Source: Acidimicrobiaceae bacterium (lineage in GTDB: Bacteria; Actinomycetota; Acidimicrobiia; Acidimicrobiales; Poriferisodalaceae). From it: a stretch of 64,000 nt of DNA. Location: positions 145,211 to 209,210 of the forward strand of contig CAJJCB010000020.1 of NCBI GenBank assembly GCA_905182565.1. The letters run 5' to 3'. The number at the start of each line of letters is the position of its first letter. The stretch's first letter is position 1. Under the pieces are notes generated by a model that saw nothing but the letters and a program-made list of their open reading frames with translations, was not told where the DNA came from and searched no databases. Positions 18,100 through 26,594 of this stretch are shown here, one piece after another. Made by a program: the position numbers and the translations under genes.

Positions 18100-18435
18100 A
18101 TGGGTATTCGACTCGAAAAAAATTGGGAAATACTGAACAGTACTAATATCGAAGCTCTCCCAGGACAACTCGGGGTGTATCAAATAGCTGACAAAGACGG
18201 ACAAATTATCTCTGTTGGCTATGCCGGAGCGAAAGAACCTTTCGGCATCAGGTCTGCCTTGGAGAGAGAGATACTCAGACATGGAAATGTAGCCACACAA
18301 TTTCGTTACGAGTTCACTTCCAACTATCAAAGCAGGTGGGATGAACTGCTGATGCTCCACATCTATGACTATGGCGAACTCCCCGAACATCAACAAAATG
18401 AATCCAGTCGCGTTGGTCGACTCCATCCAAGCTAG
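18100..18435 (+). CDS. Small GIY-YIG-like domain protein of unknown function
   Basis: 111 residues beginning MGIRLEKNWEILNS with AAAGGA 4 nt before the ATG. The stretch LPGQLGVYQIADKDGQIISVGYAGAKEPFGIRSALERE resembles the first strands and helix of a GIY-YIG-like fold (G-V-Y...V-G-Y-A-G), then FRYEFTSNYQSRWDELLMLHIYDYGELP. I do not see a full nuclease active site. It lies 26 nt after the amidohydrolase and 12 nt before the acyl-CoA dehydrogenase, so it is probably co-transcribed with metabolic genes. The minus-strand frame over the same interval is judged a shadow. Function unknown. Confidence 0.7.
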   Translation: MGIRLEKNWEILNSTNIEALPGQLGVYQIADKDGQIISVGYAGAKEPFGIRSALEREILRHGNVATQFRYEFTSNYQSRWDELLMLHIYDYGELPEHQQNESSRVGRLHPS

Positions 18436-18447
18436 CTAAGAGGAAAC

Positions 18448-19614
18448 ATGAATTTTGATCTCACCGATGAACAGCAAATGATCGTCGATACAACTCGCAA
18501 ATTCGTCGAAAGCGAAATAGTTCCAGCTGAAGAACATCTCGACCCTGATGCTGGCTCACTGGAGCCGCACGACTTTGAGCGATTAGTTACCAAAACTAAA
18601 GAGATGGGCTTCTACGGATTAGATATCCCTGCAGAATATGGCGGCCCTGGCCTCGACACGACAACCAGAGCCCTGATGGCGATTGAAATGTCTCAGCATC
18701 GCGCTGGTTTGTATAACCCTTGTTACGGAGTTTTCGGCGGTGCCGGGTTGGCCCAACTTTATGAGGCAACTGATGCTCAAAAAGAACGTTGGTTGTATCC
18801 AACTCTAAGAGGTGAAAAAAAAGGGTGCTTCGCTCTCACTGAGCCTTCTGGGGGTTCAGATCCTGCGCGAGCTATACAAACTAAGGGATACAAGGACGGC
18901 ACTGAGTGGGTCCTTAATGGCTCGAAACTTTATATTTCAGGCGCAGACAAGGCCGACTATGCTCTTCTTTTCGCACGCACATCGGATGATCCTGGCCGAA
19001 ACGGGGTCACCGCATTTATCGTAGACACCGATTCTCCTGGGTTCTTTGTAAGACGCGTAGTTCACACATTACGCGCAACGCACTACGCCACCGAACTCCA
19101 ATTCGAGGATTTAAGAATCCCCGAGGACCAGATATTAGGGGAAGTAAATGGTGGATTTGCTATTGCTAATGACCGACTCAGTCGACAAAGAATTCCATAT
19201 GCCGCTGGGTGTATAGGTCCCGCAATTAAAGCTCAAGCAATGTCTATTGAATGGGCCAAAAGTCGAGAAACTTTCGGTTCACTCCTGGCCGAAAAACAAG
19301 CTATTCAATGGATGTTGGTTGATAACGAAATTGATATTCGCCACGCAAGATACTGTGTGCTTGAAGCAGCGCAAAAAGCCGACAAAGGACTGCGTTTTCG
19401 AACAGAAGCAGCTATGGCTAAGTTGGTAGCGACCGAAGCAGCTGGAAGAGTTGTAGACCGTTGCATGCAAATCCATGGAGGAATTGGTGTAACAAAAGAT
19501 CTCCCATTGGAACGCTGGTACCGAGAGCTCAGAATTCGTCGTGTTGGGGAGGGGCCTAGCGAGGTGCAGAAACTAATTATGGCTCGAGACATAATTGGCG
19601 GCAGCTTTAAGTGA
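18448..19614 (+). CDS. Acyl-CoA dehydrogenase
   Basis: 388 residues in the usual order: N-terminal helical domain (FDLTDEQQMIVDTTRKFVESEIVPAEE), the central flavin-binding ALTEPSGGSDPA and WVLNGSKLYISGADKADYALLFART, and the C-terminal helical domain with RETFGSLLAEKQAIQWMLVDNEIDI and MQIHGGIGVTKDLPLERWYRELRIRRVGEGPSEVQKLIMAR. The catalytic base in short and medium-chain enzymes is the Glu of the GEGPSE region, which is present. AGAGGA lies just before the ATG. Translationally coupled to the CoA transferase (GTGA overlap). Confidence 0.93.
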   Translation: MNFDLTDEQQMIVDTTRKFVESEIVPAEEHLDPDAGSLEPHDFERLVTKTKEMGFYGLDIPAEYGGPGLDTTTRALMAIEMSQHRAGLYNPCYGVFGGAGLAQLYEATDAQKERWLYPTLRGEKKGCFALTEPSGGSDPARAIQTKGYKDGTEWVLNGSKLYISGADKADYALLFARTSDDPGRNGVTAFIVDTDSPGFFVRRVVHTLRATHYATELQFEDLRIPEDQILGEVNGGFAIANDRLSRQRIPYAAGCIGPAIKAQAMSIEWAKSRETFGSLLAEKQAIQWMLVDNEIDIRHARYCVLEAAQKADKGLRFRTEAAMAKLVATEAAGRVVDRCMQIHGGIGVTKDLPLERWYRELRIRRVGEGPSEVQKLIMARDIIGGSFK

Positions 19615-20819
19615 GTGAGGTCTCGGGTCCACATAATGACACAGATCGGCCCTTGCCCTTAGACGGGGTAACAGTCCTTGATCTCGGACAGATATACCAA
19701 GGTCCATACGCAGGATTTCTTCTAGCAATGGCTGGTGCCCGTGTAATTAAAGTTGAGCAAACGCTCGGTGAACCGTTACGAGCCCGAGGAAATTCTCTTC
19801 CGTTCGCGATGCTGAACTCTTCGAAAGAAACCGTGACACTCAATCTTAAGTCCCCAGAAGGGCATGAGATGTTTCTTGAGCTAGCAAAAAACGCAGACGT
19901 AGTACTAGTCAATTTCGCTCCGGGCGTGCCAGAAAAATTAAAAATCGACGCAGATTCTCTCTGGAAAATTAACCCAAAGCTTGTTTTTGCTCATGCTTCT
20001 GGATTTGGTTTGAGCGGACCCTCAGCTGACCAAACCGCAATGGATATAACGGTGCAAGCTCATATGGGCTCGATGAGCGTAACCGGACATCCCGGGGAGC
20101 CACCTGTTAAAGCCGGAGTGCCTTTTGTGGATTTTCTTGGCGGCTCTCATCTATACGGTGGCATTGTCACTGCATTATTTGAGGTCCAGCGAACTGGTCG
20201 CGGACGAATGGTCGAAACTTCGATGGCGGAAGCCGCTTACCACACCCTTTCCACCAACATGCTTTCCTGGCATCAAAGCGGATCAACGCAACGAACCGGA
20301 AACAAACATGCAGCACTCGGAATGGCTCCTTACGACGTTTATGAATGCCAGGACGGTCACATTGCGCTCATCGCAGTCACCAACCGTCACTGGCGATCTG
20401 TCTTAAGCGTTATTGGACGAGAAGATCTTATAGAAGACAGTCGCTATCGGGAAAATTCTGACCGTGCACTGCACATGAGAGAAGTAGATGAACTAGTTGG
20501 AAGTTGGACCCAAAGCCGTTCGCGAGAAGAGGTCAATCAGCGATTGAGCGATGTCGGTGTTCCTGTCGCAATAGTACGCGAGGTCAACGAAGTTGTAACC
20601 GATAAACATCTCGCTGCACGGGGATTTATCGAGTGGTTCGAGCATGAAGAATTAGGTTCGATACCCCTTCCTCATTCGCCCATAAGATGGACCGGATCTA
20701 ATCTTCGCCCCCTAGAGCTTTTTCACGATCTCGGAGCAGATAACAGCAAAATTTTTGGTGAGATGCTTGGACTCTCAGAAGAACGGTTACAGGACCTTAA
20801 ACAGCGCGGAATCATTTAG
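19611..20819 (+). CDS. Type III (CaiB/BaiF) CoA transferase
   Basis: 402 residues from a GTG overlapping the acyl-CoA dehydrogenase stop. The opening GVTVLDLGQIYQGPYAGFLLAMAGARVIKVEQ and the middle SADQTAMDITVQAHMGSMSVTG (probable catalytic Asp in MDITVQ) define the family. Together with the upstream dehydrogenase it would activate a carboxylic acid as a CoA ester and desaturate it. A carnitine or bile-acid-type substrate is possible but not shown by the sequence. Confidence 0.92.
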   Translation: MSEVSGPHNDTDRPLPLDGVTVLDLGQIYQGPYAGFLLAMAGARVIKVEQTLGEPLRARGNSLPFAMLNSSKETVTLNLKSPEGHEMFLELAKNADVVLVNFAPGVPEKLKIDADSLWKINPKLVFAHASGFGLSGPSADQTAMDITVQAHMGSMSVTGHPGEPPVKAGVPFVDFLGGSHLYGGIVTALFEVQRTGRGRMVETSMAEAAYHTLSTNMLSWHQSGSTQRTGNKHAALGMAPYDVYECQDGHIALIAVTNRHWRSVLSVIGREDLIEDSRYRENSDRALHMREVDELVGSWTQSRSREEVNQRLSDVGVPVAIVREVNEVVTDKHLAARGFIEWFEHEELGSIPLPHSPIRWTGSNLRPLELFHDLGADNSKIFGEMLGLSEERLQDLKQRGII

Positions 20820-20823
20820 TAAT

Positions 20824-21531
20824 TTAAAGGCTTGACTGTTCAACCAGCCATGGAAAAATCGAATCAACGCCTGTTTGCATCTCAGGGTGCCACTGCACTC
20901 CGACTACACGACCATTTTCGTGTTCCAAACTTTCAATTGTCCCGTCTGGTGACCAGCCCGTCGATTTCAGCCCGATTCCTAAGTTCTTGACTGCCTGATG
21001 GTGAAATGAATTAACCTCAATTGTCGACTCGTACACCGTAGAAAGAATACTTTTTGGTGCAAAACTAACAGTGTGACGACGCTCATTCCGGTCGCTGGAG
21101 CGCAGACAATGCTGGTCTCCTTTATCCCACAGTAAATTTGACTCCAAGCTCCCACCCAAGGCCACATTTAGCAACTGTACTCCTCGACAAATAGCCAACA
21201 CTGGTTTCTCTTTTTCGAACGCCGCTTCTAATAGACCCATCTCAAAATTATCACGCTCTATAGAAACCCCCTCGCTATAACCCGAAGGACCGTTCCAAAG
21301 AACCGGGTCAACATCACCACCACCGGTCAGAATAAGCGCATCAAGACGATCAATATAGTTAGCCGGCATATCAAGCATTGGGATCATGACCGGAAGGCCA
21401 CCAGCTAGCGCAACTTTACGCGCGTACTCTGCGAAAAAAAGATCCACAGGACTTTCAGCCAAATGCAAGTTTTGACCTGAAAATATATCGCCTTTCACGG
21501 AACGCCCCGTGATACCAATTAGAGGAGCCAT
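20824..21531 (-). CDS. Gamma-glutamyl-gamma-aminobutyrate hydrolase-family (peptidase C26) amidotransferase-like protein
   Basis: 235 residues of class I glutamine amidotransferase fold. The nucleophile Cys is in PVLAICRGVQLLNVALGG, and the His/Glu pair in VVGVQWHPEMQ. The segment LILTGGGDVDPVLW is characteristic of PuuD-like hydrolases, which release glutamate from gamma-glutamylated amines. The neighbours give no polyamine context, so the substrate remains open. Start ATG at 21531. Convergent with the CoA transferase (4 nt apart) and divergent from the DUF3817 gene. Confidence 0.88.
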   Translation of the reverse strand: MAPLIGITGRSVKGDIFSGQNLHLAESPVDLFFAEYARKVALAGGLPVMIPMLDMPANYIDRLDALILTGGGDVDPVLWNGPSGYSEGVSIERDNFEMGLLEAAFEKEKPVLAICRGVQLLNVALGGSLESNLLWDKGDQHCLRSSDRNERRHTVSFAPKSILSTVYESTIEVNSFHHQAVKNLGIGLKSTGWSPDGTIESLEHENGRVVGVQWHPEMQTGVDSIFPWLVEQSSL

Positions 21532-21589
21532 CTGTTAGATCGTATGTGAAAGTAACAGAAGTAGGTTAATGCACCGCCAGTAAGCCACA

Positions 21590-21874
21590 ATGAACCCTAT
21601 GATCCGCTCACTACACCTTGCTTCACGATTTGAAGCAATCAGTTGGCTCTGTTTAATAGCTGCGACACTCGTTAAATACCTATACAGCTATGAGCTCGGC
21701 GTCAGCATCATAGGTCCTATCCACGGCGTGCTCTATTTGGTCTATATAACCGCAATCGCTCGGTGGTTCAAAGAACTCAATTGGAACGTCCGAAAAGCCA
21801 TTCTCGCAGCAATTCTAGGGATACTTCCCCTAGGCGGTTTTATCGTCGACAAATGGATTACGTCTAGCGAATAA
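21590..21874 (+). CDS. DUF3817 integral membrane protein
   Basis: 94 residues with three predicted membrane helices (around residues 17-30, 37-58 and 70-87) and the conserved GPIHGVLYLVYI segment of the DUF3817 family, widespread in Actinobacteria. Function is unknown. Divergent from the C26 hydrolase (about 58 bp between) and convergent with enoyl-CoA hydratase. Confidence 0.85.
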   Translation: MNPMIRSLHLASRFEAISWLCLIAATLVKYLYSYELGVSIIGPIHGVLYLVYITAIARWFKELNWNVRKAILAAILGILPLGGFIVDKWITSSE

Positions 21875-21889
21875 TGTCCTTGTCGACAG

Positions 21890-22678
21890 TTATGAACCAA
21901 TAAAATTCGGCGGACGCTTTTCAACAAAAGCCGCTATGCCTTCTTTTCCGTCATGAGTTCCCATTGATTCCGCAATGGTTACTCCTTCAAGTTCTCCTGC
22001 CTGCTCTAGCGGTGTATCGAAACCCGAGTAAACAATTTTCTTTGCTTGGCCAAGCGCCCATGCTGGTCCATCTGCCAATGTCTGTGCTAACTCAGCAGTT
22101 GCCGCATCTACCTCGTTATCGGGGACCACACGATTCACTAAACCCCATGCCTCGGCCTCTTGCGCTGACAAAACTCTATTGGTAAGAGTGAGGTCAAGCA
22201 TTCGACGCAATCCGATGTGTCTCGCCATAAAATAAGTCGAAGTTCCATCGGGCGTTACCCCAGCTCGGGTATAGGCCATTGTGAATTTCGCTGACTCGCC
22301 ACACACAACCAAATCGAAAGCGCTCACGATTGAAAGACCTGCTCCACCTGCAGCACCGTTTACGCCAGCTACAAACGGCTTCGCTATGCGGTTCATTTTG
22401 TAAATGGCACCATGGAAATCCGTCAACATTTCGCTCACTAGCTTGGGCAAAGTGTCTCCAGCAGAGTGGAATTCCTTAAGATCACCACCGGCGCAAAAAA
22501 CCTTACCTTCAGAAGTTAACGAAACTGCCTTCACTGCATCATCCCATTCAATCTCAAGCATGACTTGGCGAAGGTCACGCGATAATGCAGGATTCAAAGC
22601 ATTTGCTCGTTCTGGTTGGGTAAGACGTATATGAGCTACTCCGTCTCGCACTTCATAGGCTAAATTTTCAAAATTCAT
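21890..22678 (-). CDS. Enoyl-CoA hydratase/isomerase (crotonase family)
   Basis: About 262 residues from the ATG at 22678 (MNFENLAYEV), chosen because GGAG lies 6 nt upstream; an in-frame TTG four codons earlier is less likely. Crotonase features: RLTQPERANALNPALSRDL, SEGKVFCAGGDLKEF (oxyanion-hole CAGGDL) and PFVAGVNGAAGGAGLSIVSAFDLVV. The usual hydratase Glu pair is not fully visible: the second position falls in TRAGVTPDGTSTYFMARHIG. Reversible hydration of enoyl-CoA is inferred; an isomerase role is possible. Confidence 0.9.
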   Translation of the reverse strand: MNFENLAYEVRDGVAHIRLTQPERANALNPALSRDLRQVMLEIEWDDAVKAVSLTSEGKVFCAGGDLKEFHSAGDTLPKLVSEMLTDFHGAIYKMNRIAKPFVAGVNGAAGGAGLSIVSAFDLVVCGESAKFTMAYTRAGVTPDGTSTYFMARHIGLRRMLDLTLTNRVLSAQEAEAWGLVNRVVPDNEVDAATAELAQTLADGPAWALGQAKKIVYSGFDTPLEQAGELEGVTIAESMGTHDGKEGIAAFVEKRPPNFIGS

Positions 22679-22716
22679 TAAGGACTCCAAATTTTTGGGC
22701 GGTAAATACTTTAATT

Positions 22717-23685
22717 TTAGCGAGATTCAGGAGACAGGTCACGAGCTGCTTGAAGGGGGTCTATTCCAGCGAAAGGCATGATTGAAATAGCAGACGTCGT
22801 CACACCGTTTTCGTGGTATCGATCAATATGCTCCCGGCAAGATTCAGGAGATCCGTGCACAAATAACTCGTCTACGACGCTGTCAGGAATTGCTTCCAAA
22901 GCCGCCTTGCGGTCCCCACTCTCCCAGGCGTTCCACATCCCATTTAGCTGATCCGATCGTCCCAACCATTTATGAAACTCGGCATATACGGGCACGTTCA
23001 GATACGCAGCGATTTGTCTTTTCGCAGCTGCTCTTACAGCATCTGTATCTTCACTCGGACAACAAAATATGCGAGCAACTATTTCCTTATCCGGGCCTCC
23101 TTCATCTACATACGGACGAACTTTCGCTACATCCTCGGCAGACAACCAATTGATGATGGCTCCATCACCTTCTCGCCCGGCCAACTTCAGCATGCCCGGA
23201 CGTAATGCTGCTATCAGAATCGGGGGTTGTTCCTCTGGTGGCCGGCGTAATGTGAAGCCTTTTATCTCAAACCCCTCATAGGCACCAGAAACTTTCTGCC
23301 CAGTTAACGCCGACCGCAAAAAACGAGCAGTATCTCGCGTTCGCTTATAAGGCTCCACGAAAGGAATACCATTCCAGTTTTCAACTATCACATTCGAAGA
23401 CGATCCAATTCCCATAACGAAACGGCCTGGAGCAGCCTCACAAATCGATGCTATATTTTGTGCTAATAAAGCTGGACCACGCGTATAAGCCGGGATAATG
23501 GCTATACCTAATCGCACTTCAGGCACCCACTGCGAGGCCAACACAAGCGGCGTGAAGCCATCGGTTCCATCGGCTTCTGAACTCCAGAAATCTGTATACC
23601 CAAGGTCTGCGAGCTCACGGTATATATCTGCCTGCTCATGGAGTGGCATGTCGAACGGAATACTCATACCGAACCGGTTTTTCAT
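22717..23685 (-). CDS. LLM-class F420-dependent oxidoreductase
   Basis: 322 residues. Luciferase-like features: MSIPFDMPLHEQADIYRELADLGYTDFWSSEADGTDGFTPLV, VRLGIAIIPAYTRGPALLAQNIASI, APGRFVMGIGSSSNVIVENWNGIPF and EGDGAIINWLSAEDV. The TFWSSEADGTDGFTPL pattern makes it a close relative of the gene at 9109 (FWTVEATGTDAFTLL). Likely F420-dependent; expressed together with or just upstream of enoyl-CoA hydratase on the minus strand (about 38 nt apart). Substrate unknown. Confidence 0.88.
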   Translation of the reverse strand: MKNRFGMSIPFDMPLHEQADIYRELADLGYTDFWSSEADGTDGFTPLVLASQWVPEVRLGIAIIPAYTRGPALLAQNIASICEAAPGRFVMGIGSSSNVIVENWNGIPFVEPYKRTRDTARFLRSALTGQKVSGAYEGFEIKGFTLRRPPEEQPPILIAALRPGMLKLAGREGDGAIINWLSAEDVAKVRPYVDEGGPDKEIVARIFCCPSEDTDAVRAAAKRQIAAYLNVPVYAEFHKWLGRSDQLNGMWNAWESGDRKAALEAIPDSVVDELFVHGSPESCREHIDRYHENGVTTSAISIMPFAGIDPLQAARDLSPESR

Positions 23686-23838
23686 AGAAATCCCATAACT
23701 TCCATAATTAAATATTGCCTGTTGCTTCTAACTTCCACGACATTATCTATCTCGCGAAGATTCTGCTTAGCTTCACGCGACAGTTTCTGAAATATTATAG
23801 AAATACCACTGTCCCACCCCCTTGTGCATAGTGGTCCT

Positions 23839-23991
23839 ATGACTACACAGCTACAACTCGTTGAAACCGGGACTTACAACTGGAAAATTAATCGAGAGAC
23901 CAAAGAACTCGGGCGACAAGGTATCGCAAACGCTAGAGCAGCGCTTCAGAACGCCCACCAACTGCGCTTCGAAGACTCACAAGCCGCATAA
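23839..23991 (+). CDS. 50-residue conserved-looking small protein
   Basis: An ATG at 23839 opens a 50-codon frame ending TAA at 23991: MTTQLQLVETGTYNWKINRE, then TKELGRQGIANARAALQNAH and QLRFEDSQAA. The stretch W-K-I-N-R-E-T-K-E-L-G-R-Q-G-I-A-N-A-R-A-A-L has the look of a small conserved actinobacterial protein I have seen unannotated (W-x-L-D-x-x-T-R-E-x-G-R-x-G-I), but I cannot search to confirm. It is basic-acidic mixed, probably helical, with no signal peptide. It stands alone between the LLM and thiolase genes. Function unknown. Confidence 0.6.
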   Translation: MTTQLQLVETGTYNWKINRETKELGRQGIANARAALQNAHQLRFEDSQAA

Positions 23992-24073
23992 CATCATTAA
24001 AGTCAATGAATTTTGACAAGTAGTTACACAATTACCTGAAAACACAAGCCACAAGAAACTAAGCTGTCTTTTC

Positions 24074-25240
24074 ATGACAGACATAGTGATCGTCGAAGCA
24101 GTCCGTTCTCCAGTAGGCAGGCGCGGTGGCGAATTATCCACAATGCACCCCTCGGACCTTCTGAGCGAGGTGCAAACAGCACTAGTCAAACGAAGTGGCG
24201 TAGATCCCGCATCAGTTGGGCAAATAGTAGGCGGGTGTGTAAGCCAAGCAGGCGAGCAAACAGCCAATATCGCTCGAACAGCATGGCTCGGAGCTGGAAT
24301 GCCTCTGAATGTTGCAGCTACAACGGTAGATGCCCAGTGCGGCTCAAGCCAGCAAGCCGTGACTCTTGCCTACGGGTTAGTTGCGTCAGGAGTCGTTGAT
24401 AGTGCGATAGGTTGTGGCGTTGAATCCATGACACGCAACCCTATGGGCTCCTCCTATCGCAAAGGCCAGCTAACAGCGACATCAAAATACAAAGAAAACT
24501 ATGAGTACACGAGTCAATTTCAAGGAGCAGAGCTACTAGCAAAAAAGTGGGGTATCTCTCGAGAAGAATGTGACGAGTTCGGGCTTCGAAGCCAAGAGAA
24601 TGCTGCCCGAGCATGGGAGGAAGACAGGTTTTCAACTCAAATTGTTCAAATTCAAACCCCGGTCCTAGATGAAGATGGAAAACCTACAGGAGCAACAAAA
24701 ACAGTTTCAAGAGATGGCGGACTTCGACCAACAACACTTGAAACTTTATCTCAGTTAAGTCCTGTTCTAGAAGGCGGTGTCCACACTGCGGGAGCATCAT
24801 CTCAAATAAGCGATGGATCAGGTGCAGTGCTTTTGATGACAGCAGAATCTGCCGCGGAACAAGGACTTAAACCACTTGCCAGAATCGTAGACACCTGCTT
24901 AGTTGGCAGTGATCCCGTCTTAATGCTCACAGGACCTATAGAAGCTACAAATCACCTTCTGAAGCGCAACTCTATGAGCATGAGCGATATAGACGTCGTC
25001 GAAATCAACGAAGCATTTGCGTCGGTCGTACTAGCTTGGGCAAAAGAACTGAAACCAAACATGGACTCAGTGAACCCAAATGGAGGAGCAATTGCCTTAG
25101 GCCATCCTCTCGGAGGCACGGGGTCTATTCTCATTACCAAAGCGATTCATGAACTTCACCGAGCAGATAAGCAATTCGGTTTAGTAACTATGTGCTGTGG
25201 TGGTGGTCTGGGAACAGGAACAATTATCGAACGTATCTAG
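24074..25240 (+). CDS. Thiolase (acetyl-CoA acyltransferase family)
   Basis: 388 residues with all thiolase catalytic landmarks: VEAVRSPVGRRGGELS at the N-terminus, the nucleophilic Cys in VDAQCGSSQQAV, NEAFASV, the His of GHPLGGTG and the second Cys in MCCGGGLGTG. The DAQCGSSQ sequence and length resemble steroid or lipid 3-ketoacyl-CoA thiolases (FadA5-like) as well as acetyl-CoA C-acetyltransferases. It performs thiolytic cleavage or condensation of 3-ketoacyl-CoA. Start at 24074 is an ATG 83 nt after the 50-aa gene. Confidence 0.93.
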   Translation: MTDIVIVEAVRSPVGRRGGELSTMHPSDLLSEVQTALVKRSGVDPASVGQIVGGCVSQAGEQTANIARTAWLGAGMPLNVAATTVDAQCGSSQQAVTLAYGLVASGVVDSAIGCGVESMTRNPMGSSYRKGQLTATSKYKENYEYTSQFQGAELLAKKWGISREECDEFGLRSQENAARAWEEDRFSTQIVQIQTPVLDEDGKPTGATKTVSRDGGLRPTTLETLSQLSPVLEGGVHTAGASSQISDGSGAVLLMTAESAAEQGLKPLARIVDTCLVGSDPVLMLTGPIEATNHLLKRNSMSMSDIDVVEINEAFASVVLAWAKELKPNMDSVNPNGGAIALGHPLGGTGSILITKAIHELHRADKQFGLVTMCCGGGLGTGTIIERI

Positions 25241-25371
25241 AGAATTTAAAACTTTTCTAGATCAGTGCTCCTCTTCGCGACAGTGAGGACTTTGATCGTT
25301 AACGGGCACGTCAGTCTGTTCTTCATCACTTTAATCTAAATGTTTCAACAACTCGGCACTAACGTAGTGTC

Positions 25372-26220
25372 GTGGCCAAACAAAACTCCCTATTAAACAA
25401 ACTAGGGCTCGAAGATGATGCCCGGCTTTTGATAATTACCAGTATCGGACTCGGATGTTCACACTCGATGAACCAAGGTGTCTATAAATCTTTACGTCAG
25501 GGACTCGCAACCTCGGCCACTCTTCTAATGCCCTGCCCTTGGGCTAGAGACGCTGCCGTTCAGTTCAACGATGATGACCTTGGCCTTTCGTTAACTCTCA
25601 ACTCAGAATTTGACAATTACAGATGGGGACCAATTACCTACGCCCCATCATTACTTGATGGAGATGGTGGCTTCCCCAGAACTATTACAGACGTGTGGGA
25701 CCATGCTGATCTCGAAGAAACACGCCGAGAGTGCAAAGCACAAATTGATAGAGCAATACTTTGGGGCTTTGACATAACTCATCTAGGAACTCACCTAGAT
25801 TCAATGACCCTGAGACCAGAATTCTTTGACATTTACCTTGAACTCGCATGCGATTACAAACTTCCGATAAGGCTCCCATCAGCATCAGATATCACAAAAA
25901 TTGGGTTCCCAATTAAATCATTAGCAGAGGCTCAGGGCATATTATCCCCAGACAACGTTTTGCGGCTACCAGAAGGAACCGCAAAACGGGCCCAAAGCTT
26001 CGAGCAAATCCTCGAGAGCCTCCCTCCTGGCGTGACTGAGTTGCAGCTGCAACCAGCAGAGGATTCTCAGGAGCTTCGAGCCATCACACCTAACTGGCCA
26101 TTAAGGGTCGAAGATTTACAACTTGCCACAGACAATGAAGAAGTGAAAACTCGCATAGAAAAGTTAGGCGTAGAACTAATCGGCTATTCCGCTCTTAGAG
26201 ACCTTCAAAGATCGACCTAA
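25372..26220 (+). CDS. ChbG/HpnK (YdjC)-family deacetylase-like protein with degenerate metal site
   Basis: 282 residues from a GTG. The fold is recognised from SATLLMPCPWARDAA, GPITYAPSLLDGDGGFPRTITDVWDHADLEETRRECKAQIDRAILWGFDITHL and DIYLELACDYKLPIRLP, all typical of actinobacterial ChbG/HpnK carbohydrate deacetylases. The metal site is broken: the NADD-type motif after strand 1 is TSIGLG (residues 23-28), the GxHLTL strand is LGLSLTLNSE (His to Ser, residue 73), and THLDSH is THLGTH (Asp to Gly, residue 139). The last His is kept. Likely a non-catalytic relative. The stop overlaps the convergent SCP2-like gene by 4 nt. Confidence 0.75.
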   Translation: MAKQNSLLNKLGLEDDARLLIITSIGLGCSHSMNQGVYKSLRQGLATSATLLMPCPWARDAAVQFNDDDLGLSLTLNSEFDNYRWGPITYAPSLLDGDGGFPRTITDVWDHADLEETRRECKAQIDRAILWGFDITHLGTHLDSMTLRPEFFDIYLELACDYKLPIRLPSASDITKIGFPIKSLAEAQGILSPDNVLRLPEGTAKRAQSFEQILESLPPGVTELQLQPAEDSQELRAITPNWPLRVEDLQLATDNEEVKTRIEKLGVELIGYSALRDLQRST

Positions 26221-26594
26221 AAAATTATTTCTCCGGGCACCAGCATCAAATCTTGTGAAACAAAACGCTTTCTCCATACAGGCAAAAGTTTGAGCCAAAG
26301 CGCCATTTCGCCATCTACTTTTATTTCACCTTTCATGTACTCAACCGCCGGATCAATCTCTCCTTTATAAAGAGATGCAGCAAGTTCGTAAGACATTTTG
26401 AGTTCAAGATTACGGCCCCTGATCGAACCCAGCTCGGCAGAAACTACTCGACCATCAATCATCACAACGCTCACAACTAATTTGCCATCTGGACAACCAT
26501 CTATTTTGATGCAGATAGTTCCAGCCGCATCATCAATTTTAGGGTGCTCTACCTGGCTCCATTTACTAAGAAAGTCTGCTGACAAGAACCTCAT
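26217..26594 (-). CDS. SCP2 sterol-transfer-like domain protein
   Basis: 125 residues. The C-terminal half (YELAASLYKGEIDPAVEYMKGEIKVDGEMALWLKLLPVW) matches the SCP2 fold, where K-G-x-I-K-V-x-G-D/E-M-A-L is typical. The N-terminal half forms beta strands (IDDAAGTICIKIDGCPDGKLVVSVVMIDGRVV). SCP2 domains bind acyl chains or sterols, or serve as a lid in mycothiol enzymes. The ATG overlaps the stop of the mca gene by 4 nt, so it is co-translated with mycothiol S-conjugate amidase and may act in the same pathway; that link is inference. Confidence 0.7.
   Translation of the reverse strand: MRFLSADFLSKWSQVEHPKIDDAAGTICIKIDGCPDGKLVVSVVMIDGRVVSAELGSIRGRNLELKMSYELAASLYKGEIDPAVEYMKGEIKVDGEMALWLKLLPVWRKRFVSQDLMLVPGEIIF

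Noticed and set aside
18097..18426. A 109-codon open frame on the minus strand over the GIY-YIG-like gene
   Set aside because: The plus-strand frame has a ribosome-binding site, tight operon spacing and recognisable composition; the minus frame lacks these and has no domain.
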